A stretch of 64,000 nucleotides of DNA from Candidatus Villigracilis propinquus (GTDB lineage: Bacteria > Chloroflexota > Anaerolineae > Anaerolineales > Villigracilaceae): positions 62,001-126,000 of the forward strand of contig JADKDM010000038.1 of the NCBI GenBank assembly GCA_016714565.1, given 5' to 3'. Each line of letters begins with the position of its first letter. The stretch's first letter is position 1. The position numbers and the translations under genes were made by a program. Positions 26,474-34,704 of this stretch are shown piece after piece. A model generated the notes under the pieces. It worked only from the letters and a program-made list of their open reading frames with translations, was not told where the DNA came from and ran no database searches.

Positions 26474-27130
26474 CTATCTCCTCTCGATCCCAAGCATTTC
26501 CTCCAGCCGATTCATGGCAGAGGGAATCACAGCAAGATACAGAACATCGCCTTCTTGAAATTCGGTGCCAGAAACAGGGATGAAGGTATGGTCGCTTCGC
26601 GTGATCGCAGTAACAGATACTTCACCAGGGATGTTCAATTGAGCCACACGATGACCGTTCAAACGCGCAGGCGACTCGACGCGGATCATGGTCGTCCCGC
26701 CATCGCTGAAAACATTGAGTACATCGAGATCATTATGCGTGACGACTTCAACGATTCTTTCCGCGCCCCAGGCTGTGCTGGAGATCGTTGTCAGTCCCAG
26801 CCGCTGATAAACTTCCGCACGCACAGGGTCATACAATCGCGCAACCACTCTTGGCACTCTAAAAATATTTCGTGCGATCCGTGCCGCGACAATGTTGGCA
26901 TTGTCTGAAGAACTGGCGGCCACAAACCCTTCGGCGGTTTCAACGCCAGCTTCGATCAGAATATTTCGGTCAAAGCCAATTCCGCGGACAACTCTGCCTT
27001 TAAAGTCTGTTCCTAATTTTGAAAGAGCATTGGCGTCATGGTCGATGACAATGACCTCATGTCCCTGTCTTGCCAGCAGCAAGCTGACCTGCGAGCCAAC
27101 CCGTCCGCAACCCATAATAATTACTTTCAT
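26474..27130 (-). CDS. TrkA-family K+ uptake regulatory (RCK) protein
   Basis: A 218-residue paralogue of the next gene. IMGCGRVGSQVSLLLARQGH is the nucleotide-binding loop, VIDHD the acidic residue, SSSDNANIVAARIARNIF the dimer helix; a TrkA-C domain closes the protein (FQEGDVLYLAVIP). Its ATG overlaps the stop of the P-type ATPase gene by four bases. The pair probably forms a hetero-octameric ring (CeoB/CeoC-like) for a Trk channel encoded elsewhere, or for a transporter in this island. Confidence 0.88.
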   Translation of the reverse strand: MKVIIMGCGRVGSQVSLLLARQGHEVIVIDHDANALSKLGTDFKGRVVRGIGFDRNILIEAGVETAEGFVAASSSDNANIVAARIARNIFRVPRVVARLYDPVRAEVYQRLGLTTISSTAWGAERIVEVVTHNDLDVLNVFSDGGTTMIRVESPARLNGHRVAQLNIPGEVSVTAITRSDHTFIPVSGTEFQEGDVLYLAVIPSAMNRLEEMLGIERR

Positions 27131-29952
27131 CGAACAACCTCCTGAAGAGAGAGCGGGGAAGATTTTCCATTACGCATTTTTTTAAAGCCGCGCACAATGG
27201 CCTTGCGGATCCACTCTACAGAATACAAGATAATCGCATTTAATGCCAACCCAAACCACATCCACGCTGAAAGAGGAGCATGATTGAAAATATCAGCAAA
27301 GAATGGAATGTAAATAATACTGATAATGCCAAGCAGCTCGATCAGAATGCCGATCCACAGATATTTATTGCTCAACCAGCCGAGGGCAGAACTGCGTGTT
27401 CGATCCGAACGGCAGGCCAGAGCATTCCCGATTTGGGAAGTGACCACACCCGCATGATACACGGTCGCGGCCAAAATCATAGCTTGTTGAAAAGACAGGG
27501 AAAATCTGAAATCGATAAAGTTAGCCAGCGGAGCAAGGAATGCCAGTCCAATTTCATCAGCATACCCTGAGAGAATAAAAACGGACAAAAATCCCGCGAA
27601 GCACATGGTCGCTTCGATCATGCCAAGCCAAAATGCGCGAGACAGCAGGCCACGGTCTAGCAGGGGTTGATTGCGCGGGCGCGGCGGACGTTTCATAACA
27701 TCAGGTTCGGGCTTCTCCATGCCAAGCGCCAAAGCGGGGAACATATCCGTACCAAGATCGATTGCAAGGATTTGACGCACGCTCAATGCTAGTGGCACGA
27801 GCGGCAAATTCGCCTTGACGATAAACGGCATTAATTCAGGAATGTTACTGGAAAAAATATACGTGATGAATTTGCGGATATTATCGAACACGCCGCGTCC
27901 CTCTTCAATTGCGGCGGTGATCGCGCCGAAGTCGTCCTGAGTCAAAATAATATCGGCGGCCTCCTTTGCAACGTCCGTGCCGACAATACCCATGGATATA
28001 CCGACATCAGCTTTGCGCAGGGCAGGCGCGTCATTTACGCCATCTCCAGTGACAGCCACCACTTCACCGCGTGCCTGAAACGCAGAGACGAGTCTCATTT
28101 TGTGCTCGGGGGCCATGCGCGCAAAGAGAACTTCTTTATCAAGGATCTCCTGCAAGGCAACATCAGACATTTCATCCAATTCCGCGCCTGTCAAAATAAC
28201 AGTATTCTTTGTCGTCAACATACCCACACGGCGAGCAAGCGATTCGGCTGTCAGACCATAATCACCTGTGATCATCACAATTCGGATATTTGCTTCACGG
28301 CAGGTTTGCACAGCTTTTTCCACCTGCGGTCTTGGTGGATCCATCATGGCCATCAAACCGAGGAAGGTCAAATCCTTTTCAACATTTTCAGCGGTGTACG
28401 CGCCTTCACGCGGAGGCAGGTCACGCCGTGCCAAAGCCAATACGCGCAATGCGCCGCGAGCGTAATCATCATTGACGCCCATGATCTCGGCTCGTAATTG
28501 ATTCGTTAGAGTGACAGCTTCGCCATGCATCAAAACCTTTGTGCAAAGCAGTAGCACCTCACGCGGCGAGCCTTTGACAAATGCAATCTCACAGTTAACC
28601 TCGCGATGAATGGTCGTCATGCGCTTGCGGCGTGCGTCAAATGGAATTTCATGTACACGCGGCAAAATGCGATTGACCGCTTCTTCAAAAATCCCGTCTT
28701 TCATTGCGGCAACTTTCAACGCAGCTTCGGTTTGGTCGCCGAGACTCGCCCAACCTGGGTGTTCCATCGAAGGTGCATTGATACGGGCGTTGTTACAGCA
28801 TGATGCAACTTCCAGCAAACACAGCAGATCCTTTTCCCAGACTTGTCCTTTCGGGTCTGGTGAAAAAGTCCCTACGGGTTCATAGCCAACACCAGTGACT
28901 TTAAGTCTTTTTTGCGCCACCCAAATATCGCGCACGGTCATTTGATTTTGAGTCAACGTGCCGCTTTTATCGGTGCAGATGACAGACACCTGACCGAGCT
29001 TTTCCACCGTGGATAGTTTCTTCGCCAGCACGCCTCTTTTCGCGAGACGTTGAACTGCCGCCGCCAAAGAGAGAGTGAGCGTGGCTGTGAGTCCTTCGGG
29101 AATCACGGCAACCACAATTCCCAGCGCAAGCAGGGTCACTTCTTTGACGGGAAAATTGAGGGAGAAATAACCGATCACAACAACGAATGCGCCGATGCCC
29201 AAAGCGATCCAAGCTGTGAGTTTACTAAGTTGATTGAGTTCTTTCTGGAAAGGCGTCGGCTCTTCTGTAATGGATTGGGTCAGGTGGGCGATCCGCCCAA
29301 ACTGAGTGGACATTCCAGTAGCAACAACAATTGCCCGCCCAGTCCCCGAAGCGATAGATGTCCCTGCGAAAATTAAGTTGGGGCGATCTAATTCGCTCAA
29401 TCCGCTTTGTAGAGATGCGTCAACTGTTTTACGCGCGGGAATTGCTTCGCCTGTTAATGTTGCATTATTTGTACGCAGTCCATATTCTTCGATCACGCGC
29501 GCGTCAGCGGAAATGTTATCCCCCTCTGCAAGCACCAAAATATCACCGGGGACAACGTCGCTGGATGGAATGTAACTTTCGACGCTATCACGAACCACAT
29601 GCGCAAAGGACGGCAAAATCTCTCGCAGCTTTTCGATGGCTTGTTCGGCGCGATACTCGCGCCAGAAGGAGAAGCCCGTGTTTACAAAAATGATACTCCA
29701 GATGATCAATGCAAGAACAAGGTCGCTTTGTGATAAGGCGGCAAAGCCAACGATAAGTAAAACAAGGGCAGGCGGATGAATGAACTCTTGAAGTAGTTTC
29801 TCCCAAACAGGTTCCTTCTTCTGCTTCGAAAGGATATTATGTCCATAGAGCGACAGGCGAGCCTCAGCCTCGGCACTCGAAAGTCCTGCAGAGGATGTTT
29901 CAAGCGCTTCGCAGGCTTCCGAAACGCGCAGGCTGTAAATAGGTGTGGACAT
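27127..29952 (-). CDS. P-type cation ATPase of the P2 group, Na+,K+-ATPase-like
   Basis: A 941-residue pump with N-terminal cation ATPase domain, actuator TGEAIP, phosphorylation site CTDKSGTLTQNQM (Asp near 326; Ser instead of the usual Thr in DKTGT) and hinge TGDGVNDAPAL. Ion-site helices are close to the animal Na+,K+-ATPase: VAVIPEGL in M4 (Glu near 286), SSNIPEL in M5 (near 704), AIDLGTDMFPALALGMEKPE in M6 (near 732). These carry the Glu and Asp residues that bind Na+ and K+ there. It starts an operon with two RCK proteins. Calcium or proton transport cannot be excluded. Confidence 0.85.
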   Translation of the reverse strand: MSTPIYSLRVSEACEALETSSAGLSSAEAEARLSLYGHNILSKQKKEPVWEKLLQEFIHPPALVLLIVGFAALSQSDLVLALIIWSIIFVNTGFSFWREYRAEQAIEKLREILPSFAHVVRDSVESYIPSSDVVPGDILVLAEGDNISADARVIEEYGLRTNNATLTGEAIPARKTVDASLQSGLSELDRPNLIFAGTSIASGTGRAIVVATGMSTQFGRIAHLTQSITEEPTPFQKELNQLSKLTAWIALGIGAFVVVIGYFSLNFPVKEVTLLALGIVVAVIPEGLTATLTLSLAAAVQRLAKRGVLAKKLSTVEKLGQVSVICTDKSGTLTQNQMTVRDIWVAQKRLKVTGVGYEPVGTFSPDPKGQVWEKDLLCLLEVASCCNNARINAPSMEHPGWASLGDQTEAALKVAAMKDGIFEEAVNRILPRVHEIPFDARRKRMTTIHREVNCEIAFVKGSPREVLLLCTKVLMHGEAVTLTNQLRAEIMGVNDDYARGALRVLALARRDLPPREGAYTAENVEKDLTFLGLMAMMDPPRPQVEKAVQTCREANIRIVMITGDYGLTAESLARRVGMLTTKNTVILTGAELDEMSDVALQEILDKEVLFARMAPEHKMRLVSAFQARGEVVAVTGDGVNDAPALRKADVGISMGIVGTDVAKEAADIILTQDDFGAITAAIEEGRGVFDNIRKFITYIFSSNIPELMPFIVKANLPLVPLALSVRQILAIDLGTDMFPALALGMEKPEPDVMKRPPRPRNQPLLDRGLLSRAFWLGMIEATMCFAGFLSVFILSGYADEIGLAFLAPLANFIDFRFSLSFQQAMILAATVYHAGVVTSQIGNALACRSDRTRSSALGWLSNKYLWIGILIELLGIISIIYIPFFADIFNHAPLSAWMWFGLALNAIILYSVEWIRKAIVRGFKKMRNGKSSPLSLQEVVR

Positions 29953-29960
29953 GGAAATGC

Positions 29961-29997
29961 GAAGGATGAATTAGGAAGGATGAATGATGAATAAAAG
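29961..29997. repeat. Heptanucleotide repeat (GATGAAT type)
   Basis: Units GGATGAA, TTAGGAA, GGATGAA, TGATGAA have a seven-base period just upstream of the ATPase gene start. A sister copy lies between hisB and hisH (46947-46980); they share AGGATGAATGATGAATAAA. Confidence 0.6.
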
Positions 29998-30000
29998 TTC

Positions 30001-30095
30001 ATGTCATTGCGAGGGCGCTCTTGTTCTTCGCCCGAAGCAATCTTCTGTTAATTCGAAGGTTGCTTCGTCGCAAAGAACGCTCCTCGCAACGACAT
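30001..30095. repeat. Dispersed palindromic repeat, copy 1
   Basis: A 95-base imperfect inverted repeat whose ends are ATGTCATTGCGAG and CTCGCAACGACAT, with inner arms CGAAGCAATC and GGTTGCTTCG. The same element recurs at 37459-37552. It occupies most of the gap between two leftward genes and looks like a non-autonomous REP/MITE-type element. Confidence 0.8.
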
Positions 30096-30103
30096 CTCAA
30101 GTT

Positions 30104-31918
30104 TTACAATTCTTCTTCAGTGGGGGCAGTCTCTTTCGGAGCGCCACCAAGTTTCGGCTCGGGATGATCGAGATACTGTTCCAAAAGCGAAGGCGCTTCG
30201 GGGTGATCCACATGCAGGGCGTGGTCATAATCCCCTGCAACGGCAGGCTGCTCAAAGCGAACGGGACGGCGAACACCGAATAACTCAAAGAAACGGGCAA
30301 TACCAATTAATAAATCGTAGCGATATTCCTGCATTTTAAGTGACTGCCATTCAACGATGGAGGCCATTGCACCTTGAACACGCGCCTTGTCGCGCACGAT
30401 GCGATGAATTTGTTTGGGATTACGAAATCCCAGCGGGGAGAGTAGCATCAGATGCGCGGCAAGCGCCAAAAGTGTGAAAGAGACTAATACCGCCCAGCCG
30501 CCTTCGCTCCATTTTCCAACAAGCTGGCCGATAAATATCACAAACGCAAGCGCGGCGGCACATGATGCGCCAAATGCGCCCCATGTGCGCGTCCGTCCCG
30601 TAAAAGTCTCAAGGATATTCTTACGAACAGCAAGGCCCATGATCATAATCGGCATGAATACACCGACGCCATAAAATGGGACTGCGACAGAGGTCTTTCC
30701 GCGGACAAAGAACATGATCAATACTGAAAGCGCAAAGGTGATCGTGACAGAGCGCGTAAATGTCCCGCGTGGATCGCGATACACAATGGCTTCCGGGATT
30801 TCGCCAATTGCCACGTCACGCCATTCAGTGGCCTGGGCATCTTGAAACGCAGTCATAGAGGCCGCAGCCAGCATCAGCACAGCCAATATTTGATATGCCC
30901 AGAATAAAATGACGCCGCCGGGTATTTGGGAGAAACCGATAAAGGCCAGATTACCAATTAGTGTTCGACCAAGGGTTCCATCGAAAACGTTGAACCGCAG
31001 CGAAAAGTAAGTCAGGAAAAGGGTGGTCACCCCGCCGTAGAACAAAAAGGATGTTTGCACAAAACGGCCAATTCCTGACTTGCCGCCATAGAAGTCCCAC
31101 AGTTTTTTCCAGCGCGGAAAATGTTTCCTGCCCCACTTTACAAGCGCCACATCTTCATTGATAAAGAATTGGACGCCGTTGGAGACCGCTTCCAACCCCG
31201 TGAGCGCGACCATGCCTTTCATGGAGGCAGTCAACATGTGCAGAAATGCCTGGGCAAGAGAGACAGATTCAGCGGTTTCCGCTGGCTGGGGAGTGACACC
31301 TTTGAAATGCGCGATCGCTAATCCAATTCCCATTGTGAGGGTCAAAAACAGGAAGACACCCAACATGGTGAACACTACACGTGAAGACTCACCACGACCG
31401 CGGATAGTCAGGAACCATGTTATTGCCGCAAGTGCCGCTCCAATCGCGAAATGCCATATCCAATGAGCATCATAGGCATTGATAATGGACAGGAGTTGGT
31501 CGCCGCCTGAAAGCGCAGAGACCACAATCGTCAGCACATAATCCTGAATCAACGTAACAGCCACGATCAAGCTTAACGTTGGCTTGAGATAGCGCATCGA
31601 GGCCGTGTATGAGCCGCCGCCCTCATTGAATGGTCCAAGTGAGTACATATAAAGTATGCCGAAAACAAAATTGGCAAAGGCAATGATCGTAACCGCTATG
31701 TACCCGTATTTTTGCAAACCATAAGGATGCAGGGCGCTCATCATTTCGCCAGTGGCATAGTAGTATGATGTAAAGTAATCCACACCGAATAAGGCAATCG
31801 CCGCCAGCACACCGATCTGACCTGCGCCATGAACGTGAGCATCCTCCTGACTTTCCTTCGGCGCGGCGCGGAGGGAAATAACTACAACAACAATTAATAA
31901 AGCAATTGAGAAAAACAT
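30104..31918 (-). CDS. APC-superfamily transporter, distant KimA/amino-acid permease type
   Basis: A 604-residue protein with about twelve helices. FGVDYFTSYYYATGEMMSAL and FNEGGGSYTASMRYL correspond to the helix-1 break and the GGGAY loop of KimA-like and amino-acid permeases; TGLEAVSNGV lies in the middle. The C-terminal 70 residues are soluble and end in a proline/glutamate-rich tail. Context (K+ genes on both sides, a USP-like gene in the same operon) favours potassium or osmolyte transport, but an amino acid substrate is possible. It starts 15 bases after the unknown gene at 31934. Confidence 0.75.
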   Translation of the reverse strand: MFFSIALLIVVVVISLRAAPKESQEDAHVHGAGQIGVLAAIALFGVDYFTSYYYATGEMMSALHPYGLQKYGYIAVTIIAFANFVFGILYMYSLGPFNEGGGSYTASMRYLKPTLSLIVAVTLIQDYVLTIVVSALSGGDQLLSIINAYDAHWIWHFAIGAALAAITWFLTIRGRGESSRVVFTMLGVFLFLTLTMGIGLAIAHFKGVTPQPAETAESVSLAQAFLHMLTASMKGMVALTGLEAVSNGVQFFINEDVALVKWGRKHFPRWKKLWDFYGGKSGIGRFVQTSFLFYGGVTTLFLTYFSLRFNVFDGTLGRTLIGNLAFIGFSQIPGGVILFWAYQILAVLMLAAASMTAFQDAQATEWRDVAIGEIPEAIVYRDPRGTFTRSVTITFALSVLIMFFVRGKTSVAVPFYGVGVFMPIMIMGLAVRKNILETFTGRTRTWGAFGASCAAALAFVIFIGQLVGKWSEGGWAVLVSFTLLALAAHLMLLSPLGFRNPKQIHRIVRDKARVQGAMASIVEWQSLKMQEYRYDLLIGIARFFELFGVRRPVRFEQPAVAGDYDHALHVDHPEAPSLLEQYLDHPEPKLGGAPKETAPTEEEL

Positions 31919-31933
31919 GATGGCAACCTTGTG

Positions 31934-33037
31934 TTATACATTCTCAAATGCTTGTTCGAGTAATTCAAGCAAATGAAGTAAATGTTTGCGGGTGGATGGG
32001 TTGTAGCGCGTATCCTGACTGACCTTCACTTCTTCCTGCCGAACAGCGCGAACCACAAAAGCGGGGACGAACATAATGCGTCCTGAAGGGATGACTTCGA
32101 AATTTGAAATGTCGATCTTTAATTCCTGATCATCGAAATAAGGCAGGCTGAGACGCAGCCCGCGGTTCAGACTCCCCGCCTTGGCCCGCTCGCTGATTCG
32201 AGCGATAATTTCCTTCGTCTGATAGATTGCAAGAGCGCGTCCCTGATTAACCAGCTGCCCCAACATGCCATAACGCTTCTTGGCGTACTCTTCATCTGCG
32301 GAGATATGCGGGCTGAGCGCCACTGCAAGGAATAACACTTCCATAAATCTCTGCATTGATTTGACATGAGCATTGGCCTCGTCTACAGACTTGACCAGCA
32401 TTCCCCCATTCTCATTAAAAGCCACCCATTGCGGCAGAAAGAACTTGCGCGCGTAAGGCACAAACGGCACAAGTAAATCGCCGCGACCTGCTTCAGTACT
32501 CCCTTCTTCTGCAATTGCATCGGAAGCCGAGGTAATTGCAGATTCTGGTTCCATATCATCCACTACAGGAATGGATGGAATGGTCTCATCCTCGCCTGCG
32601 GATTGATAAGTAATAGTCCGCCCAGCCGGTAACATTTGATAAACCATGTGCAAAACTGTGGCATGGCGCAACAAACCTGCTGCAACGGAAATTGCCCGAT
32701 CTGGAGATTGTTCCAGTTCGGTGAAAATATGTCGTAGCTCCTTGTACAGCTCCGCTTTGCGGAAGTGGTTCAAAAAGCTCCCCGCGGAACGGGTGCGCTG
32801 GTTTTGTGGGATGGTCACCAATGCAGGTTGATCGACATTTTCCAAGGTGCAAACCACTCGGTCTGGCAATGAGAAATTGATCTGCGAATTGCCATCCACA
32901 ATAGCCTGGGCGATCTGTTTTCCCTGCGTTTCAAGAAAACGCTGAACAATGGCCGGCTGGGCGGAAAACAAAGACTGTTGCCGCTTATATTCTTCAGCCT
33001 GACGTTCTGATAAAAATTTTGGATTTGTTTCTGACAT
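31934..33037 (-). CDS. Soluble protein of unknown function in a K+-transport-like operon
   Basis: A 367-residue protein with no membrane segment and no family I recognise. Start set at the ATG at 33037 (MSETNPKFLSERQAEEYKRQ), which has AAGG at a proper distance; the frame is open to 33082. The centre (about residues 165-210) is acidic and low in complexity (DDMEPESAITSASDAIAEEG) and probably disordered; the second half is helical with many Arg and Lys. It sits between the USP-like membrane protein and the APC transporter in one operon, so a role in controlling that transporter is plausible. Confidence 0.7.
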   Translation of the reverse strand: MSETNPKFLSERQAEEYKRQQSLFSAQPAIVQRFLETQGKQIAQAIVDGNSQINFSLPDRVVCTLENVDQPALVTIPQNQRTRSAGSFLNHFRKAELYKELRHIFTELEQSPDRAISVAAGLLRHATVLHMVYQMLPAGRTITYQSAGEDETIPSIPVVDDMEPESAITSASDAIAEEGSTEAGRGDLLVPFVPYARKFFLPQWVAFNENGGMLVKSVDEANAHVKSMQRFMEVLFLAVALSPHISADEEYAKKRYGMLGQLVNQGRALAIYQTKEIIARISERAKAGSLNRGLRLSLPYFDDQELKIDISNFEVIPSGRIMFVPAFVVRAVRQEEVKVSQDTRYNPSTRKHLLHLLELLEQAFENV

Positions 33038-33060
33038 TCTCAACCTTTTTGAAATTATGA

Positions 33061-33699
33061 TTACGGGAACAGGGTGTTCCAACCCCAGACCAATCCCACT
33101 TCAATTGGAATTGAAAGATACATAAGGGTGTTCTGTGCCCATGCTTCAGGTATTTTGATGATTTGCACTTGCAACCAGAAAAAAATAGCCAGGATACTTA
33201 ACGAGCCTATCCACGCAATGACTGACGAAAGCCAGCCTGGGCTAAAGGATCTGGTTTGTACTCCACCTTCCAACACATAAACGTCTAATTTCAAGTTTGA
33301 TTCAATGAGTTGACTTACAGGTTTATGCATCAGACCTGTATATTGCCCGTCGAAGCACACAATGATGTCTCCCGCATGCCAGTTGGCCTTTACAACCTTC
33401 AACCAATTGTTTCCAAATTCAACCTTGGATTCAACAGATACAAGGCCATCATTCACCATAGCAGAAAGAAAAATAAGCTGTCGACGCATACTTGATTCAC
33501 TCATCACATCTTTACAAAGACCGATGAGTTGGACCTCGCCTTCCAAAGTCTTTGCCAGGCCCAATATTTTTCTGGCAGTTCCGGCAGAATCAGCCAGGGC
33601 TTCAGGCACAAGGATCATTAAACGGCTGGCAGGCCGAAGGTCGGGAAATGAAGCGGAAGATATGGTTAAAGCAGCGGGGTTTTCATCAAGCTTGTTCAT
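33061..33699 (-). CDS. Membrane-anchored USP-like protein, paralogue 1
   Basis: A 212-residue protein. Residues 20-150 look like a universal-stress-protein fold (RLMILVPEALADSAGTARKI, NDGLVSVESKVEFGNNWLKV, GDIIVCFDG) without the full ATP motif G2xG9GS; residues 155-210 form two membrane helices (WIGSLSILAIFFWLQVQI). A paralogue of identical length at 36698-37336 precedes the KimA-like transporter. Both start MNKLD and share promoter and leader sequence. It may be a membrane-held nucleotide sensor for the transporter of its operon; that is inference. Confidence 0.75.
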   Translation of the reverse strand: MNKLDENPAALTISSASFPDLRPASRLMILVPEALADSAGTARKILGLAKTLEGEVQLIGLCKDVMSESSMRRQLIFLSAMVNDGLVSVESKVEFGNNWLKVVKANWHAGDIIVCFDGQYTGLMHKPVSQLIESNLKLDVYVLEGGVQTRSFSPGWLSSVIAWIGSLSILAIFFWLQVQIIKIPEAWAQNTLMYLSIPIEVGLVWGWNTLFP

Positions 33700-33760
33700 G
33701 TCACCTCATAGATGTATTAATCCTATCCATCCCGCATAAAAGGGTGACAAATATTTAAAG
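33700..33760 (-). promoter_or_regulatory. Conserved leader/promoter of USP-like paralogue 1
   Basis: About 60 bases upstream of the start are nearly the same as those before paralogue 2 (37337-37397). On the minus strand: a -35-like TTGTCA, a shared TTTTATGCGG, TAGGAT as -10-like element, then ATGAGGTGA as ribosome site. The upstream sequence beyond it differs between the two copies. Confidence 0.55.
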
Positions 33761-33807
33761 CAATTGCATAAAAGATATATCAAGAAACAGGTCAAAATTG
33801 CATAAAA

Positions 33808-33874
33808 TCTTGACCTTTTCTTGACATTCCACCCTTGTTTCTTGCCCCCAGATTGACGGGTAATTAAATACACT
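33808..33874 (+). promoter_or_regulatory. TCTTG direct-repeat promoter of the orphan kdpE gene
   Basis: TCTTGAC at 33808 and 33819, TCTTGCCC at 33840, TTGACGG at 33853, TACACT at 33869. Spacings 11, 21, 13 and 16 match the kdp promoter exactly, while the bases between are different. It is probably a shared KdpE operator, giving autoregulation or cross-regulation. Confidence 0.65.
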
Positions 33875-33941
33875 ACACTCAAGATGGACTCAGTACCAAG
33901 ACTGATCGGCCTGTAAAAGTGTTTTGGGAGAATAACCTTTC

Positions 33942-34640
33942 ATGGATATAAAGCAGCGAGTTTTGATCGTGGATGATGAAGCAGCCATCAGGCGTTATTT
34001 GCATCCGATATTAGCCGCCCAGGGGTTTGACGTTTACGAAGCCTCAGATGGACAGGAAGCCCTGGATGCAGTCCTTGCCCATCACCCAGACTTGATCATC
34101 CTCGACCTTGGGTTGCCGGATATGGATGGTATTGTCGTTACACGCCGCCTGCGTGAATGGTCGCAAACTCCAATTGTCATTCTCTCTGTCCGCGAAACAG
34201 AGCAGGATAAGGTTGCAGCTCTGAATGCGGGCGCAGATGATTACCTGACAAAGCCCTTTGGCACCAGTGAATTATTAGCCCGCATTCGGGTTATTCAACG
34301 TAGACAGGCTGTCGTTGCAAATGAATCCATATTTATACTGGGCGGCTTGATATTGGATTTTTCGTGTCGTGAAGTCACTGTAAATGAACAGGAAATTCAA
34401 TTGACCCCAACTGAGTATGATATTCTACGCCTATTGATTACCCATTCAGGGAAAGTATTAACTCACCGTCAAATACTACGCCAAATATGGGGTGAAGGCT
34501 ATAACGACATGCACACCCTGCGTGTCAATATCAGCAACCTGCGAGCTAAACTTGAGCCTGACCCCGCGCGGCCAACTTATATCCACACTGAAGCTGGAGT
34601 AGGATATCGCCTTAAAATGCTAGATGAGGGGAAAATATAA
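33942..34640 (+). CDS. Second KdpE-like response regulator (orphan)
   Basis: A 232-residue OmpR-type regulator, by eye about four fifths identical to KdpE at 25073-25771. Receiver: VDDEAAIRRYL, LIILDLGLPDMDG (Asp near 54), KPFGTSELLAR. Winged helix: LTPTEYDILRLLITHSGKVL and HTEAGVGYRL. No kinase gene lies beside it; its genes on both sides are transporters on the other strand. KdpD at 22407 is the likely phosphate donor. It is expressed from a promoter like that of kdp and ends in a strong bidirectional terminator. Confidence 0.9.
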   Translation: MDIKQRVLIVDDEAAIRRYLHPILAAQGFDVYEASDGQEALDAVLAHHPDLIILDLGLPDMDGIVVTRRLREWSQTPIVILSVRETEQDKVAALNAGADDYLTKPFGTSELLARIRVIQRRQAVVANESIFILGGLILDFSCREVTVNEQEIQLTPTEYDILRLLITHSGKVLTHRQILRQIWGEGYNDMHTLRVNISNLRAKLEPDPARPTYIHTEAGVGYRLKMLDEGKI

Positions 34641-34675
34641 AATCCGCTTCAACAAATCTTGAAGCGGATTTTATA
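34636..34675. terminator. Bidirectional terminator
   Basis: TATAAAATCCGCTTCAA and its exact complement form a 17-base-pair stem with a six-base loop between the convergent kdpE-like and KimA-like genes. A and T tracts on the two arms allow termination in both directions. Confidence 0.9.
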
Positions 34676-34704
34676 TTTAATGGGCAAGTCTGTATCAGCA
34701 CTTC

